This document shows, in pieces, positions 6,384-12,416 of a stretch of DNA of 12,416 nt. The translations under genes were made by a program, and so were the position numbers. Under the pieces are notes generated by a model. The model had not been told where the DNA came from. It saw nothing but the letters and a program-made list of their open reading frames with translations, and did no database searches. The stretch is taken from contig CAYTBG010000086.1 of assembly GCA_964435925.1 (NCBI GenBank), positions 1 to 12,416 of the forward strand, in the 5' to 3' direction. The DNA comes from SOIV01 sp964435925 (GTDB lineage Bacteria > Acidobacteriota > Aminicenantia > Aminicenantales > Aminicenantaceae). Positions within the stretch are counted from its first letter, which is position 1. Each line of letters opens with the position of its first letter.

Positions 6384-6431
6384 GTAAAAACAGTCCTTCT
6401 CGTTCAAGAAAAAGTAGCCTGTCCCCTTTTT
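6342..6431. repeat. Perfect 25-bp inverted repeat formed by repeat unit 3 and an inverted copy
   Basis: Positions 6342-6366 (A5, GGGGACAGGCTAC, then T5CT) are exactly reverse-complemented at 6407-6431, with a 40-nt spacer. Folded as RNA or cruciform DNA this makes a 25-bp stem, the strongest secondary structure in the window. It lies about 175 nt upstream of the lipoprotein gene and could block or end transcription in either direction. Confidence 0.8.
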
Positions 6432-6482
6432 CTCAAATCTTCTATGGCCTTGAATTTTTTTCTTTACTTTTATTTTTTTCAG

Positions 6483-6497
6483 TGGTATAAAATACCA
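6483..6497. promoter_or_regulatory. Inverted repeat TGGTAT-AAA-ATACCA upstream of the lipoprotein gene
   Basis: TGGTAT (6483-6488) and ATACCA (6492-6497) flank AAA, and TATAAA inside could be a -10 box. The site is about 108 nt before the ATG. It is symmetric enough to be an operator, but no good -35 element is seen, so the role is uncertain. Confidence 0.3.
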
Positions 6498-6604
6498 TAA
6501 TTTAAATCCAGAGAAAGGATGTTTTTTATTTAGTAAAGAGGAGATTTTTCGCCCCCTGTTAATTATCTTTTTATAGAATGATTAAAGATTTGGAGGTATG
6601 AGTT

Positions 6605-7405
6605 ATGGCTATTAGGATATCGGTTTCAACTGAAGGAAAAAGTAAGCAGGAGAAGATCGTTCTGACTCTCGGTTTTAGCTTATTAGCGCTTTTATTAGTG
6701 ATTGGAGGAAGTATTTCCTGCAAGAAAAAAGCAGGAGAAGAAATGGCTATCGGGGAAGAGGGCCTGGTGACTAAAGAAGGCATTATTCCATTTGAAGGTA
6801 TTGTCCATGTCGGTATCGGAAAATATCTTTTTATTCCCGAAGCCAGTGGATTTGACATTATAGTTCAAGGCCCGCTAGAGTCAGGTGATGTTAGTACACT
6901 TGTCGGCAAAGAGGTAAAAGGCAGAGGAGGATTTTCCCCTGAAAAGCCTTCTATTTTAATAGCGAATGACATTGAGGTTAAAGAGTCAGAGAGAAATTGG
7001 AGGAACGTTTTTACAAGAACCGAAGAATTCGTAATGGATGATTATTTGGGCCTGGAAGCGAGAGAGGAATTTCAGGTCTTGAAAAACCTCGCCTTCGATA
7101 AAAACGAGGGATGGGAAGGAATAGAAAGGGCAAAGATATATGGCAAGCTGGAGATGGAAACAGTAACAGAAGGGGAGGAAGAGAAAGAAATCTTCAGGAT
7201 TATTGTTCTTGACGCAAAAGACAATGAAGTCGGCAAAATCATTGTCGATAACTTCACAGATTTTTCTCAGTACTACATAAAAAAGTTAAGGTTTTTTGAT
7301 AAACTCTGGTTTTATTTCACCGTAAAAGATACAGTAGAATGGAGAGTCAGGCGAAGGACTCGAGAGCTCTTTCATGCCGATGTTCTCTTTAACGGTCTTT
7401 TTTGA
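6605..7405 (+). CDS. Putative lipoprotein of unknown function (266 aa)
   Basis: I recognise no family. The N-terminus is a positively charged segment (residues 1-19), a hydrophobic stretch (about 20-37, LTLGFSLLALLLVIGGSIS) and then C39-KKK, which reads as a lipoprotein signal with an imperfect lipobox (SISC). Alternatively residues 20-38 are an uncleaved membrane anchor. The remainder is hydrophilic and mixed alpha/beta. Residues about 60-120 (GIVHVGIGKYLFIP ... LVGKEVKGRGGFSPEKPSILIANDIEV) resemble a small OB-like beta domain of the kind that names a cost or expansion term, but this is only an impression. GGAGG (6592-6596) is 8 nt before the ATG chosen; an ATG at 6598 is out of frame and too close. 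It is convergent with the amidase gene. Confidence 0.75.
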   Translation: MAIRISVSTEGKSKQEKIVLTLGFSLLALLLVIGGSISCKKKAGEEMAIGEEGLVTKEGIIPFEGIVHVGIGKYLFIPEASGFDIIVQGPLESGDVSTLVGKEVKGRGGFSPEKPSILIANDIEVKESERNWRNVFTRTEEFVMDDYLGLEAREEFQVLKNLAFDKNEGWEGIERAKIYGKLEMETVTEGEEEKEIFRIIVLDAKDNEVGKIIVDNFTDFSQYYIKKLRFFDKLWFYFTVKDTVEWRVRRRTRELFHADVLFNGLF

Positions 7406-7417
7406 ATAATATTATTC
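7404..7417. repeat. 14-bp perfect palindrome at the convergent gene junction
   Basis: GAATAATATTATTC overlaps the lipoprotein stop codon in the 32-nt gap between two convergent genes. Being A/T only in its core it makes a weak hairpin. Position suggests a shared end-of-transcript element, but no strong terminator is visible. Confidence 0.3.
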
Positions 7418-7437
7418 AGCACTAAAATTCAAATAGT

Positions 7438-9138
7438 TTAGAAATTCTTTTTCAGGTCAGGATGTTTGCGGTGAAAGTCTGTTACATCCTGGAATGCCTT
7501 GGCTATCCGTAGAGTTTTGGCTTCCTCAAAGATATTCCCGATAAAAGAGATGCTCGTCGGGCTTCCCTTTTCATCAAATCCGTTGGGGACAACGACTGCA
7601 GGATGTCCGGTGAGATTTGTTAAAAGGAGGTTGTTCCCTCCGAAGGAGGGAGCGATATATACATCTATTCCTTTCATCTTCTGGGCCATCTCTTCCATGA
7701 GGAGAGTCCTGACGCGGTTAGCCTGAATATATTCCACAGCGGGAATAAGCCTTGCCTGCCGGAAGGTGTTCGGCCAGGCTTGTTTTATCTGTCTAACCAG
7801 CAAGTCATCCCTGTTGCTTCGGGTGAGTTCATCGAAGGCTGCTGCAGCCTCTGCATTCAGGATAAAAGAGAGCGCGTTAACCGGAAGTTCTGGAAGATCA
7901 AAAGGTACAAGTTCCACTCCAAGGGATCGGAGAGTTTCGAGTGAAGCTTCGTCGTTTTTCTTGTTTCTGTATTTTCTTTCAAAGGCCTTTTTCAGGTAGC
8001 CGATACGGATATCCTTGAGATCAAGCGACGGATCCCAGTTAAAGGGGAGATTGACAACGGTAAAGTCTTTTCCATCGGGGCCGTATATAGCATTGAAGAC
8101 CAGAGAACAATCTTCAACAGAGCGGCAGATAGGACCGATTTTGTCCATGCTCCAGCTTAAAGCCATGGCCCCACAGCGGCTCACGCGGCCGAAAGTGGGG
8201 CGCAGTCCGGTTACACCGCATCTTGCAGAAGGGGAAACAATAGAGCCCCAAGTTTCAGTGCCGATGGAAAATCCTACCAGGCCAGCAGCTGTGGCAGCGG
8301 CCGGACCAGCAGATGAGCCGCTCGAACCTTGTTCTGGATTCCAGGGATTTTTTGTTTTTCCGTCAAACCAGACGTCCCCCCAGGCTAAGGCTCCCATCGT
8401 AAGTTTGGCCACAAGCACTGCTCCTGCTTCCTCGAGTCGTTTAACCACAGTGGCATCCAGATCTATGATTTGGTCTTTGTAAGGCATGGCCCCCCAGGTC
8501 GTCTTGATTCCCTTTGTGGAAAGAAGGTCCTTTGCCCCCCAGGGGATGCCGTGAAGAGGTCCTCTGTAGCGGCCCGAAGCTATTTCTTTGTCAGCTCTCT
8601 TTGCTTGAGCTAAAGCCAATTCTTCTGTCAAAGTGATGACACATTCCAAGCGGGGACCAAATTTTTTGAGCCGTTCGATGTAAAGTCGGGTGAGCTCGGT
8701 TGAAGTTATCTTCCTCGATTTTATCAGCTGTGCGAGATCTGTTACGGGATAAAAGGCTAAATCTTCGAAATTAGAAGGCACTTGAATACCCGAAGCCTCA
8801 GGCATTTTTGAAGGCTTCCGGTCCTTTAACAAATCCATCCCAGGTATAACAGGATTAAAAAGCAGAGCTGGAGGAACACTGTTTTGAAGGGAAACTCTTC
8901 TCAACTCTCTGAATCTCGAAAGGTTTCTCCTTACATTATCCAGCATCATTTTTCTTTCTTTGGAGGTGAATTCGAGCCCGATCAACTTTTCACTTGCAGC
9001 GATATCTTTCGTTGTTATTCTCTTTCCTTTGATATGGTACAGAACAAAGGCCCCGCCTATAATAAGAAGAAAAATAGAGGCTATGACGATAAAAGCCAAG
9101 ACTGCGGAAGATCCTTTCTTTTTTCTTAAAGTTTCCAT
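7438..9138 (-). CDS. Membrane-anchored amidase signature (AS) family hydrolase
   Basis: A 566-residue serine amidase with the Ser-cisSer-Lys triad of the amidase signature family. K203 lies in HGIPWGAKDLL, the cis-Ser is S275 in GSSGSSAGPAAA, and the nucleophile is S299 in GTETWGSIVSPS; the 24-residue Ser-Ser spacing equals that of mammalian FAAH. CGVTGLRPTFGRVS follows as expected. The N-terminus (METLRKKKGSS, then hydrophobic residues about 11-34) is an uncleaved membrane anchor, after which residues about 40-120 form a linker. The catalytic domain is probably periplasmic. Trp297 stands where many relatives have Gly or Leu. It is not GatA: no GatB or GatC gene is nearby and the anchor is foreign to GatA. 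AAGGAG precedes the ATG by about 9 nt. The substrate is unknown (peptide amides, fatty amides or other amides). Confidence 0.9.
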   Translation of the reverse strand: METLRKKKGSSAVLAFIVIASIFLLIIGGAFVLYHIKGKRITTKDIAASEKLIGLEFTSKERKMMLDNVRRNLSRFRELRRVSLQNSVPPALLFNPVIPGMDLLKDRKPSKMPEASGIQVPSNFEDLAFYPVTDLAQLIKSRKITSTELTRLYIERLKKFGPRLECVITLTEELALAQAKRADKEIASGRYRGPLHGIPWGAKDLLSTKGIKTTWGAMPYKDQIIDLDATVVKRLEEAGAVLVAKLTMGALAWGDVWFDGKTKNPWNPEQGSSGSSAGPAAATAAGLVGFSIGTETWGSIVSPSARCGVTGLRPTFGRVSRCGAMALSWSMDKIGPICRSVEDCSLVFNAIYGPDGKDFTVVNLPFNWDPSLDLKDIRIGYLKKAFERKYRNKKNDEASLETLRSLGVELVPFDLPELPVNALSFILNAEAAAAFDELTRSNRDDLLVRQIKQAWPNTFRQARLIPAVEYIQANRVRTLLMEEMAQKMKGIDVYIAPSFGGNNLLLTNLTGHPAVVVPNGFDEKGSPTSISFIGNIFEEAKTLRIAKAFQDVTDFHRKHPDLKKNF

Positions 9139-9172
9139 GGATTTTTTCTCCTTCCTTCAATGAATTATTTCT

Positions 9173-9202
9173 ATTAGAACAGATTTTTTGCAAAGAGGTC
9201 AA
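9173..9202 (-). promoter_or_regulatory. Promoter of the amidase gene
   Basis: On the minus strand TTGACC (9197-9202) and TCTAAT (9173-9178) each match the sigma-70 consensus at five of six positions, with 18-nt spacing. The predicted start near 9166 gives a leader of about 28 nt. The promoter abuts the 17-bp repeat array. Confidence 0.5.
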
Positions 9203-9247
9203 ATCTGGTCCATTTTGAATAAATAGTCCATTACTTTCTCCCAGCCC

Positions 9248-9348
9248 TCTACTTAACTCTGTTCATAACTCGCGCCTGTCCATTAATCATGTCCGTCCAT
9301 AACTCACGTCTGTCCTAACTTACCCTTATCCTTTGTTCAGCTCTGTCC
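9248..9348 (-). repeat. Degenerate 17-bp tandem repeat array
   Basis: Read on the minus strand, GGACAG-type units start at 9348, 9331 (16 nt), 9315, 9298, 9281 and 9264. The three core units (9265-9315) are GGACAGACGTGAGTTAT, GGACGGACATGATTAAT and GGACAGGCGCGAGTTAT; the first and third agree at 15 of 17 bases. Flanking units are eroded, and traces with 18-nt spacing reach 9207. The array fills the space between the zinc-ribbon gene stop and the amidase promoter. It is not a multiple of three and is not coding. Confidence 0.6.
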
Positions 9349-9349
9349 T

Positions 9350-9688
9350 CTACCTCTTCCTTCGCTTTCTGATTTTTGAAAGTAAAAGATATAGGGCAAA
9401 ACCCACAAGGAGAGAAGAGCCAATCCAGATAATCTTAACCTGGTTGCTTTCAAAATGGACCATTAGATTAATGGCAAATCCTGCTGTGATCAGGAAGGCG
9501 GCCACTCCAATCGAGAGGAAAAGAGGCACGAGAAAAAGAGAAAGACAACCCCGCCCTTCTTCGCCTTCTTTTGTTTCAATTTTTTCATTTAATTTATTCT
9601 GTTCTGGTTCCCAGTAGACTGCGCCACAAGAGGGGCATTTTTCCTTTTTTTCCGGAATTGAGCTGTTACAGTAAGGGCAAATCTTCAT
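9350..9688 (-). CDS. Zinc-ribbon membrane protein, function unknown
   Basis: This 112-residue protein starts with a rubredoxin-like zinc ribbon, CPYC (4-7) and CPSC (18-21), as in many small bacterial proteins of the zinc-ribbon domain class. An acidic linker follows (EKIETKEGEEGRG, about 35-47). Two hydrophobic segments (about 49-71, LSLFLVPLFLSIGVAAFLITAGF, and about 83-102, VKIIWIGSSLLVGFALYLLL) are likely transmembrane helices, and the C-terminus is basic (KIRKRRKR). The ribbon would be cytoplasmic. No partner is evident; such proteins are common and uncharacterised. The ATG has an AGGGAAG-type site just upstream. The stop codon is directly followed by the 17-bp repeat array. Confidence 0.8.
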   Translation of the reverse strand: MKICPYCNSSIPEKKEKCPSCGAVYWEPEQNKLNEKIETKEGEEGRGCLSLFLVPLFLSIGVAAFLITAGFAINLMVHFESNQVKIIWIGSSLLVGFALYLLLSKIRKRRKR

Positions 9689-9730
9689 GGCTTCCCTGGA
9701 TTCATATTATAATAATTAAAGAAAAAAATC

Positions 9731-9759
9731 TTGACACCTCCTTTTTATTATCATATTTT
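9731..9759 (+). promoter_or_regulatory. Promoter of the MFS transporter gene
   Basis: TTGACA (9731-9736) is a perfect -35 box, with TATTTT (9754-9759) 17 nt downstream. Transcription from about 9766 would leave a leader near 114 nt, long enough for regulation. It contains a distant pair AAGGC/GCCTT (about 9762-9767 and 9809-9813) that could form a loop. I recognise no riboswitch. Confidence 0.55.
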
Positions 9760-9879
9760 CTTAAGGCATTCGAGGGAAAATTTATTGATTCATTTGAGAC
9801 GCATAGAACGCCTTTGAAATTCATCAGATCCCTTTGTAATTAATCTTGAGGATTATCGAAGGGAATAAAAGGAGAGACG

Positions 9880-11139
9880 ATGGCAGAGAAGACAAAAGAA
9901 ACTGTCCTCAAACTAAGATGGCTTATCCTGGTGTTGATGGGCTTAGTGATTTTTGGCTCCTATTTTGCCTATGATGCGGTAAGCCCTGTAGCAGATTTTA
10001 TCATGAAAGGAATGAGTATAAGCAGCGCTCAGTTTGGGCTGTTCTTCAGCGTATATTCGCTTCCCAATATAATCATGGTCCTTTTCGGAGGTATTTTTCT
10101 GGACATAATAGGTATCAGAAAGGCAGGTACTATATTTGCGGCTCTTTGTGTTATCGGAGTAATTATAACAGCGTCAGGTTCCACTTTCCTGATTATGCTT
10201 TTGGGAAGATTTATATATGGCCTGGGTTCAGAATCTCTCATCGTTACTATGGATAAAATTCTATCCAGATGGTTTAAAGGAAAAGAACTCGCTTTTGCTT
10301 TTGGGCTGCTCATAACCATTGCCAGGCTTGGCACTATCGCTGCCTTTAATTCTGCAGCCAACATTCAAGAATGGAGCGGCTCCTGGCGAATGGCTATCTG
10401 GGTATCAGCAGTAATCATGTTTGTAAGCTTCACTCTCTTCTTGGTTTATTCACGTATAGCTAAGTCCAAAGAAAAGTATTTTAAGAGAGAGGAAAAAGAG
10501 GGTGAAGAAGAAAAATTTTCTTTTCAAGATATCTATAAATTTAGGCCTTCTTACTGGTTTGTTTGCCTGCTTTGCATGACTTTCTATTCCGCAATTTTCC
10601 CTTTTACAGCTTTTTCGACCGTATTGCTCCAGACGAAATTCGGGTTTAGTGCTGTTCTGGGGGGCCGTTACACATCTATGATTTTTACTGCCTCCATGAT
10701 TTTCACCCCTCTTCTGGGACTTCTTGTGGATAAAATCGGCAAAAGGGGAATCATGATGATTTTTGGCTCTCTATTGCTTGTCCCCGCTCATTCAATCTTG
10801 GGATTAACCTCTATCCATCCTGTTATTCCCATGATCATGATAGGAATATCTTTTTCTTTGGTTCCGGCAGCTCTTTGGCCTGTAATCCCTATCCTGGTAG
10901 AGGAGAGGCGGCTGGGAACAGCTTTTGGTATGATGACCTGCATCCAGAATATCGGATTGACTATTTTTCCCTTCTTAGCCGGGAAAATAAGGGATCTTTC
11001 GGGAGGAGCCTTCACGAATACGATGATCATGTTTGCTTGCTTGGGTTTTGTGGGGCTTGTCTTTTCTCTGTTGCTAAAATCTGCTGATAAGAGAGAGAAA
11101 GCAGGAATTGAACTTCCCACGAAAATTGCTCAGGGTTGA
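9880..11139 (+). CDS. Major facilitator superfamily transporter, MFSD1-like
   Basis: A 419-residue inner-membrane carrier with about 12 transmembrane helices and a charged central loop (about 192-216, KSKEKYFKREEKEGEEEK). The first half follows the eukaryotic MFSD1 family closely: YDAVSP (31-36), YSLPNIIMVLFGGIFLD (59-75, with MFS motif A GGIFLDIIGIRK), GRFIYGLGSESLIV (109-122), SRWFKGKELAFAFGL (129-143) and ARLG (148-151). Mammalian MFSD1 is a lysosomal dipeptide carrier, so peptide or amino-acid transport is a reasonable but unproven guess. The second half repeats motif A as GLLVDKIGKRG. AAGGAG stands 5 nt before the ATG. It is divergent from the zinc-ribbon gene and apparently a single-gene unit. 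General MFS membership is certain; the MFSD1 assignment is from recalled sequence. Confidence 0.88.
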   Translation: MAEKTKETVLKLRWLILVLMGLVIFGSYFAYDAVSPVADFIMKGMSISSAQFGLFFSVYSLPNIIMVLFGGIFLDIIGIRKAGTIFAALCVIGVIITASGSTFLIMLLGRFIYGLGSESLIVTMDKILSRWFKGKELAFAFGLLITIARLGTIAAFNSAANIQEWSGSWRMAIWVSAVIMFVSFTLFLVYSRIAKSKEKYFKREEKEGEEEKFSFQDIYKFRPSYWFVCLLCMTFYSAIFPFTAFSTVLLQTKFGFSAVLGGRYTSMIFTASMIFTPLLGLLVDKIGKRGIMMIFGSLLLVPAHSILGLTSIHPVIPMIMIGISFSLVPAALWPVIPILVEERRLGTAFGMMTCIQNIGLTIFPFLAGKIRDLSGGAFTNTMIMFACLGFVGLVFSLLLKSADKREKAGIELPTKIAQG

Positions 11140-11202
11140 GAATGCGGCCGACCTTCTTCAAGGAGTTCTCCCTCCCTAAAAAATTGGGCCAGATACAAAA
11201 TA

Positions 11203-11231
11203 TTGCTTCTTTTCCTTGTTTCTGTTATAAA
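11203..11231 (+). promoter_or_regulatory. Candidate promoter of the HAD phosphatase gene
   Basis: TTGCTT (11203-11208) and TATAAA (11226-11231) are spaced by exactly 17 nt. Transcription would begin near 11238, leaving a short leader with AAGGAAG (11249-11255). No terminator is visible between the transporter gene and this promoter. Confidence 0.45.
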
Positions 11232-11266
11232 ATTTCTCTTTCATCTTTAAGGAAGATGTGATTTTC

Positions 11267-11872
11267 ATGATTCGCTGTGTGATATCAGACATGGGCAAGG
11301 TGATCATCTTATTTGACAATAATATTTTTTTTGAAAAAATTGCAAATTATTCCCCTTATTCAACAGAGGAAATTCGAGAATTGGCCTCAGCTCATTTTGA
11401 GCTTATTGAATTCTTCGATAAAGGAGAGATAACTCCCCGGGATTTTCACACTCGAGTCATACAAAAACTAGAAGCCTACATAGATTATGATGCCTTCTTC
11501 TCTATCTATAACGATGTGTTTTCTCTCGTTCCCCCTGTGCTTCAAATCATGAAGAGATTGAAGAGAAACTACCGGCTTGTCTTGCTCTCCAACACAGATA
11601 GCATGCGCTATGGCTTTATAAAAAAGAAATTTCCTGAAATCCTGATTTTTGATGAATATGTCCTGTCCTTCAAGGTTGGATTTATGAAACCCCATCCTCA
11701 AATCTACAAAGAAGCCTTGAAGAAGGCCGAGTTTCCGGCCAGGGAATGCGTTTTTATAGATGATAGAGAAGAGAATATCCAAGCAGCCGAAAAATTGGGA
11801 ATAAATGGAATTCACATAGGCCCTCAAACCGACCTTGAAGCAGCTCTCAAGGAAACGGGACTTTCTTTCTAA
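11267..11872 (+). CDS. HAD superfamily (subfamily IA, YihX-like) phosphatase
   Basis: A cytoplasmic phosphohydrolase of 201 residues. Motif I is VISDMGKVI with the nucleophile D8; the Gly two residues on replaces the usual acidic residue, as in the YihX / glucose-1-phosphatase-like branch (FDxGxV). Motif II is VLLSNTD (S108), motif III is GFMKPHPQIY (K141), and motif IV is VFIDDREENIQAAEKLG (D165, D166). A helical cap occupies about residues 15-85. The ATG at 11267 gives the family-typical MIRCVISD start. An in-frame GTG at 11258 would add three residues and sits better relative to AAGGAAG, so either start is possible. The substrate is likely a sugar phosphate or small phosphometabolite, unproven. 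It is convergent with the YjbQ gene. Confidence 0.88.
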   Translation: MIRCVISDMGKVIILFDNNIFFEKIANYSPYSTEEIRELASAHFELIEFFDKGEITPRDFHTRVIQKLEAYIDYDAFFSIYNDVFSLVPPVLQIMKRLKRNYRLVLLSNTDSMRYGFIKKKFPEILIFDEYVLSFKVGFMKPHPQIYKEALKKAEFPARECVFIDDREENIQAAEKLGINGIHIGPQTDLEAALKETGLSF

Positions 11873-11932
11873 ATTGTTTGAAAAATTGATATTGGCGATC
11901 ATCTCCTTAAGGCAGGGCAATTGCCTAGATTC

Positions 11933-12325
11933 TTAAGAAGATGCTTTTATAAAGACTCTGCGATTTCTTGGACCATCAAATTCGCAGAAGAAGATACCCT
12001 GCCAAGTCCCGAGAGCAAGCTGCCCCTCTTCTATGATGACTTTGATCGAGGAGCCGATAAGAGAGGCTTTGACATGGGCAGGGGAATTTCCTTCAGAGTG
12101 TCTGTAGGGGAGGGAATCCGGAACGATTTTTCTCAGAGCCATGAGAATATCTTCCTTAACAGAGGGATCAGCGTTCTCGTTGATGGTCACTGCGGCTGTT
12201 GTGTGGGGGACAAAGACATGGCAGATTCCGTCTTTAACGCCTGAAGAGACCAGCTCTTCCCTGACTCTTGCCGTTATATCCACCAATTCTTCTCTGGCCT
12301 GAGTCTTGACTTCAATTGTTCTCAT
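11933..12325 (-). CDS. yjbQ: YjbQ family protein (UPF0047), secondary thiamine-phosphate synthase-like
   Basis: A 130-residue cytoplasmic protein of the small, widely conserved YjbQ family. Members have weak thiamine-phosphate synthase activity reported in vivo, and the true role is unsettled. Family hallmarks are all present: VFVPHTTAAVTINENADP (37-54), HSEGNSPAHVKASLIGSS (76-93) and GTWQGIFFCEFDGPR (106-120). H41, H76 and H84 are the conserved histidines that could bind a metal. Length is typical. AGAGGTGA stands 4 nt before the ATG. No thiamine gene is present here to support that pathway. Confidence 0.93.
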   Translation of the reverse strand: MRTIEVKTQAREELVDITARVREELVSSGVKDGICHVFVPHTTAAVTINENADPSVKEDILMALRKIVPDSLPYRHSEGNSPAHVKASLIGSSIKVIIEEGQLALGTWQGIFFCEFDGPRNRRVFIKASS

Positions 12326-12354
12326 TAATCACCTCTTTACTAATACGATAAAAA

Positions 12355-12379
12355 TGTGGGCTTGATAAATCAAGCCCCT
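12355..12379. repeat. REP-like palindrome, copy 2
   Basis: GGGCTTGAT (12358-12366) and ATCAAGCCC (12369-12377) flank AA, a perfect 9-bp stem. It matches the copy at 6204-6228 at 23 of 25 bases. On the minus strand it is followed by ACATTTTTA, so it could end or attenuate a transcript entering the YjbQ gene. The last 37 nt of the window are AT-rich, with a minus-strand TATAAT at 12402-12407 that may belong to the YjbQ promoter. Confidence 0.6.
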
Positions 12380-12416
12380 CGAGTTTGGCACTTTACTATA
12401 AATTATATTCTACCAT

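Larger units (their letters stand above)
6012..6604. other. Gene-free interval rich in repeats
   Basis: No credible gene is found here. From left to right it holds a short hairpin (6119-6135), a REP-like palindrome (6204-6228), three tandem 48-bp units (6240-6383), an inverted partial copy (6407-6431), an inverted repeat at 6483-6497, and the ribosome binding site of the next gene. Open frames crossing 6175-6407 exist only because the repeat length is divisible by three. Confidence 0.8.

Noticed and set aside
6175..6407. Open frames on both strands that encode repeated FVWTIHEQQ-like and SLLLVDSPYKK-like peptides
   Set aside because: The repeat is 48 bp long, a multiple of three, so frames stay open by construction. 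There is no ribosome binding site and both strands behave alike.
8015..8482. 155-codon plus-strand frame opposite the amidase gene
   Set aside because: It lies wholly antisense to the conserved catalytic core of the amidase, which explains the open frame.
9207..9461. 13-nt inverted repeat GGTCCATTTTGAA (9207-9219) with its complement at 9449-9461
   Set aside because: About one such match is expected by chance in a window of this size, and one arm lies inside a coding sequence.
11873..11932. GGCAATTGCC palindrome between the HAD and YjbQ genes, considered as a shared terminator
   Set aside because: It has no loop in its perfect form and no T-run on either strand.

Overview
The window reads as chromosomal DNA from a Gram-negative bacterium. 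An OmpP1/FadL-type outer-membrane barrel ending in Phe and a probable lipoprotein imply an outer membrane. The sequence is moderately AT-rich, Shine-Dalgarno sites are strong (GGAGG/AAGGAG), and intergenic spaces carry REP-like palindromes and repeats. The gene set (ureohydrolase, M64 peptidase, secreted amidase, MFSD1-like transporter) suits a peptide- and amino-acid-using heterotroph from an uncultured lineage such as Aminicenantia or a relative of Acidobacteria. That placement is impression only. No rRNA, tRNA, CRISPR array, phage gene or transposase gene is visible.

Layout, left to right. A flavin-reductase-like gene (-, 109-669) diverges from a two-gene operon: a ureohydrolase of the agmatinase/plant-arginase type (948-1811) overlapping by 4 nt a secreted M64 metallopeptidase (1808-3280). 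Converging on it is a free methionine-(R)-sulfoxide reductase (-, 3426-3884). A non-coding stretch (3994-4290) with an inverted repeat precedes a promoter for a FadL-like porin (4407-5783) and a 65-residue conserved-looking protein (5814-6011). The interval 6012-6604 has no gene and holds the strongest repeats here: a REP-like palindrome, three tandem 48-bp units, and an inverted 25-nt copy. Next are a putative lipoprotein of unknown function (6605-7405) and, convergent with it, a membrane-anchored amidase-signature enzyme (-, 7438-9138). Upstream of the amidase lies a degenerate 17-bp tandem array, then a zinc-ribbon membrane protein (-, 9350-9688). Divergent from that are an MFS transporter strongly resembling eukaryotic MFSD1 (9880-11139) and a HAD phosphatase (11267-11872). 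A YjbQ-family gene (-, 11933-12325) and a second copy of the REP-like palindrome close the window.

How the genes might work together is inference. The M64 peptidase and anchored amidase would act outside the cytoplasm on proteins or amides. The MFSD1-like carrier could import small peptides, and the ureohydrolase could process arginine-derived guanidino compounds. Only the ureohydrolase-M64 pair and the porin-small-protein pair look like operons. I see no defence system or new multi-gene machine. The points most worth a second look are the 48-bp repeat with its long hairpin, the 17-bp array, the bacterial MFSD1 homologue, and the translationally coupled ureohydrolase-peptidase pair.
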